From: Streptomyces xanthii
GTDB lineage: Bacteria; Actinomycetota; Actinomycetes; Streptomycetales; Streptomycetaceae
Length of the DNA stretch: 64,000 nucleotides
Assembly: GCF_014621695.1 (NCBI RefSeq)
Contig: NZ_CP061281.1
Span: 310,001-374,000, forward strand
Reading direction: 5' to 3'
In this document: piece after piece, positions 16,383 through 24,892 of the stretch
How positions within the stretch are numbered: position 1 is the first letter of the stretch
How the letters are laid out: every line of letters starts with the position of its first letter
Translations under genes and position numbers: made by a program
Notes under the pieces: model-generated
Told to the model about the DNA's origin: nothing
Databases searched by the model: none
What the model saw: only the letters and a program-made list of their open reading frames with translations

Positions 16383-17090
16383 ATGCCGACGCCCCGTACG
16401 ACCGCCGACACCGCCATCGGGGACACCCACCGGTCCCTGCGCGAGCGGGTGTACGTGGAGCTGCGCGAGCGGATCATCGAGGGGCAGTACCCGGCGGGGA
16501 TGCGTCTGGTCGAGCGGGAGATCGCCGACGAGCTGCGGGTGTCGCGGGTGCCGGTGCGCGAGGCGATGCAGCGGCTCGCCTCCGAGGGTTTCCTCACGGT
16601 GCAGCCCCGGCGGGGTTCGGTGGTGGCCGGGTTCGGGCCCGAGGACGCGGCGCACCTGTTCGACATCCGGGAGAACCTGGAGGGCCTCGCGGCGCGGCTG
16701 GTCGCGCGCGGGGCCACGCCCGCGGAGCTGAAGGACCTGGAGAAGCTGCTCGCGCGGGCCCGCAAGGCGGCCGAGGCGGGCCGGCTGCGCGCGGCGGTGT
16801 CGCTCAACGCGGACTTCCACCGGCGCATCGTGGAACTGTCGGGCAACCCGCTGCTCGTCGACGTGATGGCGCCGCTGGACTCGCGACTGCGCCGGCTGTT
16901 CCGGCTCACGTCGGGCCAGGCGGACGGCGAGCCGATGTGCGGGGCGCACGAGCGGCTCTTCGAGGCGATCCGGGACGGTGACGAGGCACGGGCCGAGGAG
17001 CTGGCGCGGGCCCACGTGGCGGACACCCGGGACTCGGCGCTGCACCTGCTCGCGGAGCAGCCGGAGCGGGAGAACTCCGCGCAGGGCTAG
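16383..17090 (+). CDS. GntR-family regulator with FCD domain
   Basis: A 235-residue regulator. The winged HTH (about 15-80) reads LRERVYVELRERIIEGQYPAGMRL, then IADELRVSRVPVREAMQRLASEGFL. The C-terminal FCD helical bundle carries metal/ligand-site residues, including LNADFHRRIVELSGN and AHERLFEAIRDGD. The ATG at 16383 gives the usual family length. It is divergent from the amidohydrolase-permease operon with a palindromic operator in the gap, so it most likely represses that operon and itself until an N-compound ligand binds. Confidence 0.9.
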   Translation: MPTPRTTADTAIGDTHRSLRERVYVELRERIIEGQYPAGMRLVEREIADELRVSRVPVREAMQRLASEGFLTVQPRRGSVVAGFGPEDAAHLFDIRENLEGLAARLVARGATPAELKDLEKLLARARKAAEAGRLRAAVSLNADFHRRIVELSGNPLLVDVMAPLDSRLRRLFRLTSGQADGEPMCGAHERLFEAIRDGDEARAEELARAHVADTRDSALHLLAEQPERENSAQG

Positions 17091-17152
17091 GGCCTGTCTG
17101 ACCGTTCCCTTCTGCTTCCTTCGGACGACGAAGGGAATGGTCGGACAGGCCC
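17090..17152. terminator. large hairpin after gntR (possible mini-element)
   Basis: 22-base arms (17090-17111 and 17131-17152) pair fully in RNA if two G-U pairs are allowed. It begins at the last base of the gntR stop codon. The outer sequence CTAGGGCCT is also the start of the MITE at 58222, so it may be a reduced mobile element acting as a terminator. Confidence 0.7.
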
Positions 17153-17416
17153 TGGGGAGTTCGGGGAGAGGGTGGGCCGCCGCGCCCGCCGGGGGGATTA
17201 ACGGAACGCGGCGGCAGCCACGACTTCACCGTGCCATCGCCGGAGGCCGCCCGCCCCCGGGGCGCGGCAGTCGGGTGAGCGGCGCCGGGCGGGCCGTGCC
17301 GCACGAACGGAGGCTCCGAATCCGGTGGCGCCGGTGATCACCGGCTGCGTAGCGTGCGACGGCCGGGCGTTCGTCCGGCGGACGACGGCAGCGGCGACAG
17401 AGAGCGAGCTCACCTG
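17153..17416. other. non-coding stretch
   Basis: No supported gene is present. G+C-rich DNA upstream of the esterase; a GCCGGTGATCACCGGC palindrome lies near 17328-17343 and could be an operator for that gene, but no regulator adjoins. Confidence 0.4.
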
Positions 17417-18277
17417 ATGCAACCGACCTTCGTACTGGTCCACGGCGCGTTCGCGAACTCCTTCTCGTTCGCGCCGCTCCAGGCCGAACTCGGGCTGCTG
17501 GGGCACCGGTCGGTCGCGGTGGACCTGCCCGGGCACGGCTTCGCGGCGACCTACACGTACGCGTACCAGGCTCCGCAGGACACGGCGGCGCTGGCCGAGG
17601 CGCCGGGCGCCATCAAGGGCGTCACGCTCGCCGACAACGCGGCGCATCTGATCGGGGTGCTGGAGCGGGCGAAGCGGAACGGGCCGGTGATCCTGGTCTC
17701 GCACAGCCGCGGCGGGATCACGGCGACGGCCGCGGCCAACGCCCGGCCCGATCTCATCGACCGGCTCGTGTACGTCTCGGCGTGGTGCCCGGTCGACCTG
17801 GACGTGAACGACTACTACGCACAGCCGGAGATGGCCGACGTGGACGCGGGGTCGCTGGGGCTCGCGGTGGCCGGGAACCCGGCCGAACTGGGCCTGGTCC
17901 GGGTCAACTTCCGCACCGCGGACCCGGCGGCGCTCGCCGCGCTCCGCGCTGCGTTCGCGGCGGACGTGACGGACGAGCAGTTCCTGACGTTCCTCAACAC
18001 GTTCCAGCCGGACGAGAACCTGGACGTGGGCGGCACGGCCGACCGGGCGCGGGCCGCGACGTGGGGCACGATCCCGAAGACGTACGTCCGCCTGGCCGAC
18101 GACACGAGCATGCCGCTCGCGCTGCAGGACCGGCTGATCAGGGAGGGCGACGCGCTGACCCCGGACAATCCGTACGACGTACGCACGCTGGCGAGCAGCC
18201 ACCTGAGGTGGCTGGTCGACCCGGCTCCGGCGGCCCGGGTCCTGGCGGACGTCGCCGCGCTCACCACGTACGGATGA
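17417..18277 (+). CDS. alpha/beta-fold esterase
   Basis: A 286-residue hydrolase beginning TFVLVHGAFANSFSFAPLQ with no signal peptide. It has DLPGHGF, the nucleophile elbow VSHSRGG and a C-terminal His in LASSHLRWLVDP. The sequence resembles the salicylate-esterase-like branch of the superfamily. The ATG at 17417 is preceded by GAGCGAG. It is monocistronic and ends just before a hairpin. Natural substrate unknown. Confidence 0.85.
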   Translation: MQPTFVLVHGAFANSFSFAPLQAELGLLGHRSVAVDLPGHGFAATYTYAYQAPQDTAALAEAPGAIKGVTLADNAAHLIGVLERAKRNGPVILVSHSRGGITATAAANARPDLIDRLVYVSAWCPVDLDVNDYYAQPEMADVDAGSLGLAVAGNPAELGLVRVNFRTADPAALAALRAAFAADVTDEQFLTFLNTFQPDENLDVGGTADRARAATWGTIPKTYVRLADDTSMPLALQDRLIREGDALTPDNPYDVRTLASSHLRWLVDPAPAARVLADVAALTTYG

Positions 18278-18342
18278 GCTGAGCCGGAGGTTCTCGAACG
18301 AAACGGGCACGCCCGGGGGCCCGCCCGTGTCACACTCGGCAC

Positions 18343-18378
18343 ACGCTGACGCCGCTCCCCCCGTGGCGGCGTCAGCGT
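18343..18378. terminator. bidirectional hairpin terminator
   Basis: ACGCTGACGCCG (18343-18354) pairs perfectly with 18367-18378 across a 12-base loop, between convergent genes. Confidence 0.75.
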
Positions 18379-18403
18379 TCCCCGGCCTTGTGCGTCCGGC
18401 GGG

Positions 18404-18946
18404 TCAGCGCTTGCGCGTGAACCAGAGGTAGACGCCGCCCACGACGCCCAGCGCGATGACACCGAGCGCGAACAGCATCTGCGGCAGCTCCCCGGCCGGG
18501 TCGACGGTGGCCATCACGAAGGAGACGACGACGGGGCCGACGACGCCGAGCACGGTGCCGACCGTCTTGTGCGCGACCGTCCAGCGCGCGGACATCCACA
18601 GCAGGACGAGGCCCGCGATCCAGCAGCCGAGCTGCAGGAACGACCACACGAGGGCGGCCGGCGAGGCGAGCGCCAGGAGCAGCACGGGGGCCACCGGGTG
18701 CACGCCGCGCTTGGCGGGCGCGGCGACGCCGGCCTCGGCCAGCGCGGTCGCGGCGATGGCGCGCGGGTCCCCCAGCTCGCGCAGCACCTCGGCCTCGGCG
18801 TCGGGGCGCTCCGCGAGGGCCACCGCTATGTGTTCGGCCAGGTCCGCGATCAGTTCCTGCCTGCGCTCGGCGGGCAGCCCCGCGGCCTCGCGCTCCACCG
18901 ACGCGAGGTAGTCCTGGATCCGGGCCGACGGCTCGGCGGTCTTCAT
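18404..18946 (-). CDS. HAAS-domain membrane protein (PadR partner)
   Basis: A 180-residue protein. The N-terminal cytosolic helical part (about 1-75: RIQDYLASVEREAAGLPAERRQELIADLAEHI) is typical of HAAS/DUF1700 domains. Four hydrophobic segments follow and the C-terminus is KR-rich. Its ATG overlaps the padR stop (ATGA, 18943-18946). HAAS proteins are known to be encoded next to PadR regulators and are thought to sequester them or sense membrane state; here that is inferred from context. Confidence 0.8.
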   Translation of the reverse strand: MKTAEPSARIQDYLASVEREAAGLPAERRQELIADLAEHIAVALAERPDAEAEVLRELGDPRAIAATALAEAGVAAPAKRGVHPVAPVLLLALASPAALVWSFLQLGCWIAGLVLLWMSARWTVAHKTVGTVLGVVGPVVVSFVMATVDPAGELPQMLFALGVIALGVVGGVYLWFTRKR

Positions 18947-19332
18947 GGGGTGTCTCCTGATCGGTGGTCGCCCTGCCGTGACGGGGCGAGAAAGTGGTCC
19001 ACGGCATCCCGGAACGCAGGCCAGACGTGGGTAAACTCGGCGAGCGCGGCATGACCCGCCGCCGTGAGTTCGTAGTAGCGCCTCGGTGGTCCGGACGCCG
19101 ACTCCTGCCAGGTCGTCTCGACGAGCTCGTCCCGCCTGAGGCGGGACAGCAGCGGGTACACGGTGCCTTGGCTCGTGGCCAGCGCCCCGCTCTCCTCCAG
19201 CCTGCGCAGCAGCTCCACTCCGTACAGCGGGCCGTCACGCATCAGCGCCAGGACGCAGTACTCGAGCACGCCCTTGCGGAGCTGGCTCGCGGCCTTCCCC
19301 GCGTCGCGCTTACTCGCCTTGCCTGGTTCCAT
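18943..19332 (-). CDS. PadR-family transcriptional regulator
   Basis: A 129-residue regulator: LRKGVLEYCVLALMRDGPLYGVELLRRLEE, then TSQGTVYPLLSRLRRDELVETTW and the wing GPPRRYYELTAAGHAAL. The ATG at 19332 is preferred. A TACTAT -10 (19345-19340) with GTGACG 17 bases upstream would place the transcript start at about that ATG, and no Shine-Dalgarno sequence is present, so the message may be leaderless. An alternative ATG lies at 19341. It is cotranscribed with the HAAS protein. Confidence 0.87.
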   Translation of the reverse strand: MEPGKASKRDAGKAASQLRKGVLEYCVLALMRDGPLYGVELLRRLEESGALATSQGTVYPLLSRLRRDELVETTWQESASGPPRRYYELTAAGHAALAEFTHVWPAFRDAVDHFLAPSRQGDHRSGDTP

Positions 19333-19341
19333 GCAATGCAT
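19331..19341. promoter_or_regulatory. palindrome at the padR start
   Basis: ATGCAATGCAT is an 11-base perfect palindrome overlapping the padR start codon and directly downstream of its -10 box. It is well placed for autorepression by PadR, whose known operators are ATG...CAT-type palindromes. Confidence 0.45.
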
Positions 19342-19454
19342 AGTACCTTGCCGCCATGACCACGTCACCCCTCCCCTTGAGGGGACGCTTCGGGTCAGCC
19401 TCCACTTGAGGGAGTGCTCCGGATGAGCTTGTACGCGAGGGGGAACGCTCGGGC

Positions 19455-19604
19455 TCAGCCGCGGCCGAACAGGTCCGCCGGTTCCCCGCGCCGGGTCCCG
19501 GTCGCGTCGGGCCGGCCGGGCACCTCACGGCCAAGCGCCTGCCAGTGCGCCACGAGCGCGTCGTAGATCGGCGTCGCGGAATGCGTCGCCGCCCGCGTCC
19601 TCAC
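19455..19604 (-). CDS. small PIYD-motif protein
   Basis: A 49-residue reading frame opening with GTG at 19604, with AGGACAGGAC just upstream. The sequence contains TPIYDALVAHWQALGREVPG and a polar C-terminus. It shares the PIYD-x-LV motif with the 53-residue protein at 47707. The motif, ribosome site and codon use support a real gene. Function unknown; no membrane segment or cysteine is present. Confidence 0.55.
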   Translation of the reverse strand: MRTRAATHSATPIYDALVAHWQALGREVPGRPDATGTRRGEPADLFGRG

Positions 19605-19738
19605 GTCGTCCTGTCCTGACTCCCCGCGCTGGTCGCGCGGTGCAGGAACGGTTTTCCCCGTGTCAACCACGGACTGCCCAACGAGCGGACGGGTCCGGGG
19701 CCACGGCCTGCCGCGCCAAGAGGCCCTAACGTGCTCCC

Positions 19739-20164
19739 ATGACCTCCGACGACACCCCGCCCGGCGCCTTCCCGCCGCGCCCACTGCGGGACCTGCGGGT
19801 GGTGTACGCGCGCCAGGCCGGCTGCCCCGCCGACTTCGCGGAGATCGTCGTGGACTTCGAGCCCTGGGAGCCGGGCTTCGTCTTCGAGGTGCACGCCGAC
19901 CTGGAGCGGCGCCGCCCGGTCCCGGCGAGTGAACTGGCCGTGTACGCCGCCGCCGTGGAGGAGGGGCTCCGCGCGGAACTGGCGACGCTCGCCCCGGAGT
20001 TCCCGGCGGCCGTGGCCGTCGTGCTGCGTGCCGTGCGGGTGCACGAGGTCGACTCGCACGCGGGCGCGTTCCGCACGGCGGGCCGGCTGGCGGTACGGCG
20101 GGCGCTCGCCGAGGTGCACGGACCGCCGCGCCGGCCCAAGCGTTCCGGGCCGGCACAGCGCTGA
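19739..20164 (+). CDS. free-standing EF-G domain IV-like protein
   Basis: A 141-residue protein whose body aligns by eye with domain IV of elongation factor G. YARQAGCPADFAEIVVDFEP matches the G-x-Y/F-A-x-V-x-x-x-x-E-P strand. VFEVHADLERRRPVPASELA and AAVEEGLRAEL match the P-x-x-x-x-x-A-V-x-x-G helix. VRVHEVDSHAGAFRTAGRLA matches the H-E-V-D-S-x-x-x-A-F signature. There is no GTPase or other EF-G domain. In EF-G this domain reaches into the decoding centre, so ribosome binding or RNA mimicry is conceivable. A conserved hairpin lies at its stop codon. Confidence 0.75.
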   Translation: MTSDDTPPGAFPPRPLRDLRVVYARQAGCPADFAEIVVDFEPWEPGFVFEVHADLERRRPVPASELAVYAAAVEEGLRAELATLAPEFPAAVAVVLRAVRVHEVDSHAGAFRTAGRLAVRRALAEVHGPPRRPKRSGPAQR

Positions 20165-20197
20165 AGCGGCACGGGCCGCGCGCCCGGACCGCTTCAG
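20161..20197. terminator. hairpin terminator
   Basis: CTGAAGCGG (20161-20169) pairs with CCGCTTCAG (20189-20197). The stem includes the stop codon of the EF-G IV-like gene and serves the convergent gene as well. Confidence 0.7.
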
Positions 20198-20206
20198 GAC
20201 GGTTCG

Positions 20207-20692
<486 letters not shown>

Positions 20693-20811
20693 TCATTCAT
20701 ATCCGTCCGTCCTGGTCACGCACCGGCCATCACTCCATCGGGGGCGCGTCCCCACCAGGCCGGATGGCAAAGTGGGCAGCGTCGATCCACGAGCCCGAAG
20801 GCGGCCCACCC

Positions 20812-21474
20812 ATGCGTCTGTTGCTCATCCGGCACGGTCAGACCCCGTCGAACCTGAAGCGCCTCCTGGACACGGCGGAGCCCGGCCCGGGGCTGACGCC
20901 GCTCGGGCAGCGGCAGGCGGCGGCACTGCCCGGGGCGCTCGCGGAGGAGCGGATCGACGCCCTGTACGCGTCGACGCTGCTGCGCACCCAGTTGACGGCG
21001 ACGCCGCTGGCGCGGGCGCGCGGGCTCGACATCGTGGTGCGGCCCGGCATCCGGGAGATCGAGGCCGGCGAACTGGAGATGCGGGGCGACGAGGCGGCCA
21101 TCACGACCTATCTGACGACGGCGCTCGCCTGGGCCGCCGGAGACCTGGACCGGCGGATGCCGGGCGGTGAGAGTGGACTCGCGGCGCTCTCCCGGTTCGA
21201 CGAGGTCGTCGCCGAGGCCGCCGCGGGCGGCGCCGAGAGCGTGGCCATGGTCAGTCACGGCGCCGCGATCCGGATGTGGGCCGCGGCGCGCGCGGGGCGC
21301 CTCGATCCTCTCGAAGCGGCCGATCAGCACCTCGACAACACGGGGATGGTCGTGGTGACCGGCTCCCCCGCCGACGGCTGGCGGCTCGAACGCTGGGACA
21401 GCAGACCGGCGGGCCCGCGCGATCCCGCGCCGCACCACGAGGGCCCGGCGGGCGAACCGCTCGGCGACGCCTGA
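20812..21474 (+). CDS. histidine phosphatase (phosphoglycerate-mutase-like)
   Basis: A 220-residue enzyme with the RHG signature LLIRHGQTPSN at the N-terminus, catalytic His8, and the second His in AMVSHGAAIRMW. TPLGQRQAAALP and YASTLLRTQLTA are also typical. The family removes phosphate from small molecules or proteins through a phosphohistidine. No substrate clue is found nearby. The C-terminal 25 residues (RPAGPRDPAPHHEGP...) look disordered. The ATG at 20812 lacks a strong ribosome site. Confidence 0.88.
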   Translation: MRLLLIRHGQTPSNLKRLLDTAEPGPGLTPLGQRQAAALPGALAEERIDALYASTLLRTQLTATPLARARGLDIVVRPGIREIEAGELEMRGDEAAITTYLTTALAWAAGDLDRRMPGGESGLAALSRFDEVVAEAAAGGAESVAMVSHGAAIRMWAAARAGRLDPLEAADQHLDNTGMVVVTGSPADGWRLERWDSRPAGPRDPAPHHEGPAGEPLGDA

Positions 21475-21493
21475 GGCGCCGCCGGGCGGCGGC

Positions 21494-22027
21494 TCAGGCC
21501 ACGCGGGACGCGATGACGCGGGCGCACTCCATCGGCCCGGTGCCGGTGGTGTCGACCTCCAGGTCGTAGACCACGCCCTCGTGGACGGTCTTCGCCTGGG
21601 CTGCCGCCATGCCCCGCGCCCGGTCGCCGCGCGCCACCTCGCGTTCGGCGGCGACCTCGGGCTCGCAGCGCACGCCCACCCACAGCACGTCCAGGTCGCC
21701 GAGGGCCCGCAGCCAGCGCTGCTGGGAGGCCGCGCCGCCCAGGAAGATCTCGTCGATCACGATGCGGGCGCCGGCCCGCGCCATCGTGACGACGCCCTCG
21801 GTCCAGGCGGTCTCCAGCGTGCGGAAGACCTCGCCGACCTGCACCGTGCCGTCCGGCGCGATGTCGATGCCCTCCTCGCCCGACCGCATGCGGGCGGGCA
21901 GCGCGTCGACGAACGAGTCGGCTCCGAACGCCAGCCAGGGCTCGGGGAGCAGCTCCTGCAGGCACCGTACGATGCCTGATTTCCCGGCGCTGGAACCGCC
22001 GTTGAGGATGATCATTCGGGTCGTCAT
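21494..22027 (-). CDS. chloramphenicol 3-O-phosphotransferase homologue
   Basis: A 177-residue P-loop kinase. [20 protein letters not shown] is the Walker A and is near-identical in style to the S. venezuelae enzyme, which is 178 residues. Asp37 in WLAFGADSF is the catalytic base position. Other family landmarks are [27 protein letters not shown] and [14 protein letters not shown]. The family inactivates chloramphenicol by phosphorylating its 3-OH using ATP. Whether this copy confers resistance or has another nucleoside/alcohol substrate is inference. The ATG at 22027 matches the family start. Confidence 0.85.
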   Translation of the reverse strand: MTTRMIILNGGSSAGKSGIVRCLQELLPEPWLAFGADSFVDALPARMRSGEEGIDIAPDGTVQVGEVFRTLETAWTEGVVTMARAGARIVIDEIFLGGAASQQRWLRALGDLDVLWVGVRCEPEVAAEREVARGDRARGMAAAQAKTVHEGVVYDLEVDTTGTGPMECARVIASRVA

Positions 22028-22179
22028 CGCGCCAGCGTACGGCGTGCCCGGCGAGCGCGGGGCGGCTCCGAGTTGCACGAACGGAGTAATGACCCGAGGC
22101 TGTATGTGACTCTCCCGACACCCCCACTCACCCTGAGTGAACGCCGGGTGAGCCCCCAGAGACAGAAAGGGTGAACGGC

Positions 22180-22647
22180 ATGGATCCGCGTTACGTCCAC
22201 ATCGACGCGGGGGTCACCACGCAGGACATCGCGCTCGTGGACCGCGATGTGACCGCACGGCTGCTGAACTGGGGGCTCGGCGCGTATGTGCGGCCGGTCG
22301 GCGCTTGCGTCGACATCCTGCTGCGTCTGGCCGGCGAGACCCGGGCCGGCGGGGCGCACGCCGTCGAGATGTGGTGGAACGGGCGCCACCTGATCACCGC
22401 CGTGTCCGGCACGGCACCGGGTGTCCTGCGGGACACCACCGGGCTGCATCCGGGACTCGTCCGGGTGGCGGCGCTCAGCGACGGCTGGGGCGTGTGTGCG
22501 GGCAGGTCCGGCACGCTCACCTGGTTCTCGCACCGGACCCACGAACATCAGCCGGCCCTGCGGGTGCCGCGGCCGCCCACGCCCGTGCTGCACACGGCGC
22601 GTGTCCCGGAGGCCGAGGCGTTCAGCCCTGCGGTTCCGAGATGTTGA
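22180..22647 (+). CDS. uncharacterised protein, possible degenerate HATPase regulator
   Basis: A 155-residue soluble protein of unknown function. The middle ([14 protein letters not shown]..., then [24 protein letters not shown]) has the spacing of the C-terminal part of RsbW-like anti-sigma/ATP-binding regulators (DGWG...G..TWF). However, the N and G1 boxes that bind ATP are not evident. AGAAAGG precedes the ATG by 10 bases. Its 3' end overlaps the VOC gene on the other strand by 26 bases. Confidence 0.6.
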   Translation: MDPRYVHIDAGVTTQDIALVDRDVTARLLNWGLGAYVRPVGACVDILLRLAGETRAGGAHAVEMWWNGRHLITAVSGTAPGVLRDTTGLHPGLVRVAALSDGWGVCAGRSGTLTWFSHRTHEHQPALRVPRPPTPVLHTARVPEAEAFSPAVPRC

Positions 22648-23038
22648 CCATCCAGGCGATCCCGAAGCGGTCGGTGCACATGCCGAAGACGTCGCCCCAC
22701 ATCTGCTTCTCCAGGGGCACGCCGACGACACCGCCTTCGGACAGCTTCGCCCAGTAGCCGCGCAGCTCGTCGGCGTCGTCACCGCTGAGCGAGAGCGAGA
22801 TGTTGCGGCCCGGCCGGTACTCCATGCCGGGCGGCGTGTCGGAGGCCATCAGGGTGTAGCCGGACGGGGTGTCGAGCATGGCGTGCATGATCTTGTCCGC
22901 CACCTGCTCGACACCCGGGGCGCCCGTCTCGCCGAAGGTGTTGAGGGCCAACTCCCCTCCGAACACCTGCTGGTAGAACTCCATGGCCGGGCGGGCGTCG
23001 CCGTCGAACTGGATGTAGGGGTTGAGTCGAGAAGCCAC
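22622..23038 (-). CDS. VOC/PhnB-like glyoxalase-fold protein
   Basis: A 138-residue protein starting RLNPYIQFDGDARPAMEFYQQVFGGEL, the hallmark of PhnB-type vicinal-oxygen-chelate proteins. It has a single pair of beta-alpha-beta-beta-beta modules with VADKIMHAML and NISLSLSGDDADEL. The C-terminal [20 protein letters not shown] is highly typical. The reaction is unknown; many are annotated as 3-demethylubiquinone-methyltransferase-like without proof. It overlaps the convergent gene tail-to-tail. Confidence 0.88.
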   Translation of the reverse strand: MASRLNPYIQFDGDARPAMEFYQQVFGGELALNTFGETGAPGVEQVADKIMHAMLDTPSGYTLMASDTPPGMEYRPGRNISLSLSGDDADELRGYWAKLSEGGVVGVPLEKQMWGDVFGMCTDRFGIAWMVNISEPQG

Positions 23039-23326
23039 TGCCTGTTCCCTTCGATGCGGGTGCGGTTGCCCGCATTATGGGACGGCTTCCCGCTCTCCGC
23101 CCGGCGACGGGTGACGGCCCTCCCGGCATGTCCCGTCCGGCGCCTGTCCCCCGCCTGCACCCGGGCGCCCCGGCATACCCACCCGATCCACCGACCCCAC
23201 CCGCAACACCGACACAAGTCCCTCTGGCAGAGGTCGAGTTGAGGCCTGACAATGAGGAGGTCGCGTTCTGCGCGGCCCGGCTCCGCCGTCTCATCCCCGT
23301 GTCGGCGGAGCCGGTCACGCCTGTGC

Positions 23327-23497
23327 TCAGGAGACCCCCACGGGGTCGAAGTCGATCTTCTCGCGGACCCCGCAGTCGGGGCAGCACCAGTCGTCGGGGA
23401 CCTCCTCCCACGGGGTTCCGGCCGGGAAGCCCTCGCGGGGGTGGCCCGCGTCCTCGTCGTAGACGTAGTCGCAGGACGGACAGCGGTACCGGCTCAT
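23327..23497 (-). CDS. rubredoxin
   Basis: A 56-residue rubredoxin. The two iron-binding CxxC pairs are visible in YRCPSCDYVYDEDAGHPREG and CCPDCGVREKIDF. It carries electrons from a reductase to alkane hydroxylase. The ATG overlaps the alkB stop (ATGA, 23494-23497), so the two are translated as a unit. No rubredoxin reductase gene is in the immediate operon; the FprA-type reductase 7 kb away is on the other strand. Confidence 0.95.
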   Translation of the reverse strand: MSRYRCPSCDYVYDEDAGHPREGFPAGTPWEEVPDDWCCPDCGVREKIDFDPVGVS

Positions 23498-24699
23498 GCG
23501 GCGACGCCCGGGGTTCCCTCGGGGCGCTCTCCCGCGCCGTACCGGGCGAGCAGGGCGCCGCGCCGCGCGGGCTGGAGGTTGGCGCGCCGGACGTCGCCTC
23601 CGTAGTGGGCGAGCACCCGGTGGTCCATGACGCGGCGCCACAGCGGCGGGAAGTACGCGAGCACGATCATGCCCGCGTATCCGGTGGGCAGTTCGGGGGC
23701 GTCCTCGAAGTGACGCAGGGCCTGGTAGCGGCGGGTGGGGTTGGCGTGGTGGTCGCTGTGCCGCTGGAGGTGGTAGAGGAAGACATTGGAGGCGACGTTG
23801 TCGCTGTTCCAGCTGTGCTTGGGGGCGCAGCGTTCGAACCGGCCGCTCTCGGTGCGCTCGCGCAGCAGGCCGTAGTGCTCGGTGTAGTTGATGACCTCGA
23901 GCAGGCAGAAGCCGAAGACGGCCTGGCCGACGAGGTACGGCAGGACTTCCGGCCCGAACGCGATCGCGAGTGCGGCGAAGAGGGCCGCGGACATGGCCCA
24001 GGCGCTCAGGATGTCGTTGCGCGGGGTCCACGGGGAGCCGCCGCGGCGGGTCAGGCGGCGCTTCTCCAGGCGCCACGCGGAGGCGAGGCTGCCGATGACG
24101 GTGCGCGGCAGGAAGCGCCAGAAGCTCTCGCCGAGCCGTGCGCTCGCCGGGTCGTCGGGGGTGGCCACCCGGACGTGGTGACCGCGGTTGTGCTCGATGT
24201 AGAAGTGGCCGTAGAAGGTCTGCGCGAGCGCGACGCGGGAGAGCCACCGCTCGGTCGACTCCTTCTTGTGGCCCAGTTCGTGGGCGGTGTTGATGCCGAT
24301 GCCGGCGACGCCGCCGAGGGTGACGGTCAGGCCGATCCGGGAGACGAGCGAGAGGTCGCCCCCGGTGAGCAGGGCGCAGCCGGCGACGAGGCCCGCGTAC
24401 TGGAGCGGCAGGTACATGTAGGTGCACCAGCGGTAGTAGCGGTCGGCCTCCAGGCGGGCGAGGGCGCTGTCGGGCGGGTTCGCGGAGTCCTTGCCGATGA
24501 GCTGGTCGATGACCGGGAAGAGGACGTAGAGCAGGATCACCCCGCTCCACCAGAAGACGTCGAGGCCGGTGAGTTCCACCAAGCCCCAGGCGATGAAGGG
24601 GAAGCACGGCACGATCAGGCCCATCAGCCACAGGTAGCGCTTCGGGTCCCGCCAGGGCGGTGCCTCGTGCGGGGGTTCGGTCTCGCGGTGCAAGGGCAC
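23494..24699 (-). CDS. alkB: alkane 1-monooxygenase
   Basis: A 401-residue membrane di-iron hydroxylase. It has six hydrophobic segments and the full set of histidine boxes: NTAHELGHKK, EHNRGHH, LQRHSDHHANP, plus the NYTEHYGL signature. It oxidises medium-chain n-alkanes at the terminal carbon using rubredoxin. The GTG at 24699 is chosen because AGGAGA lies 6 bases upstream; a GTG at 24714 would place that site inside the gene. Rubredoxin follows with a 4-base overlap, and a TetR gene lies upstream on the same strand. Confidence 0.95.
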   Translation of the reverse strand: MPLHRETEPPHEAPPWRDPKRYLWLMGLIVPCFPFIAWGLVELTGLDVFWWSGVILLYVLFPVIDQLIGKDSANPPDSALARLEADRYYRWCTYMYLPLQYAGLVAGCALLTGGDLSLVSRIGLTVTLGGVAGIGINTAHELGHKKESTERWLSRVALAQTFYGHFYIEHNRGHHVRVATPDDPASARLGESFWRFLPRTVIGSLASAWRLEKRRLTRRGGSPWTPRNDILSAWAMSAALFAALAIAFGPEVLPYLVGQAVFGFCLLEVINYTEHYGLLRERTESGRFERCAPKHSWNSDNVASNVFLYHLQRHSDHHANPTRRYQALRHFEDAPELPTGYAGMIVLAYFPPLWRRVMDHRVLAHYGGDVRRANLQPARRGALLARYGAGERPEGTPGVAA

Positions 24700-24727
24700 G
24701 GCCGGTCTCCTCACGGATCACATCATT

Positions 24728-24751
24728 GGACACTTGAGGCACGTACTGTCC
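24728..24751. promoter_or_regulatory. inverted repeat upstream of alkB
   Basis: GGACA (24728-24732) and TGTCC (24747-24751) are separated by 14 bases, about 30-50 bases before the alkB start. It may be an operator for the adjacent TetR protein. The arms are short. Confidence 0.3.
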
Positions 24752-24892
24752 GGCAAAGTGACACCAGTCCGGGCGGGCGTCAATGGCCCGCGCAGGGATC
24801 GGTGCAATCGAGGCGTGAAGAAGCGGGCACAGTGGGGACGCGAGGCGTTGCTCCGGTGAAGGTCCGTGCCGCGTACGGAGGTTGACGTCTTG

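Noticed and set aside
22180..22647. Functional RsbW-type anti-sigma kinase
   Set aside because: The ATP-binding N and G1 boxes are missing, so only a loose resemblance is recorded.
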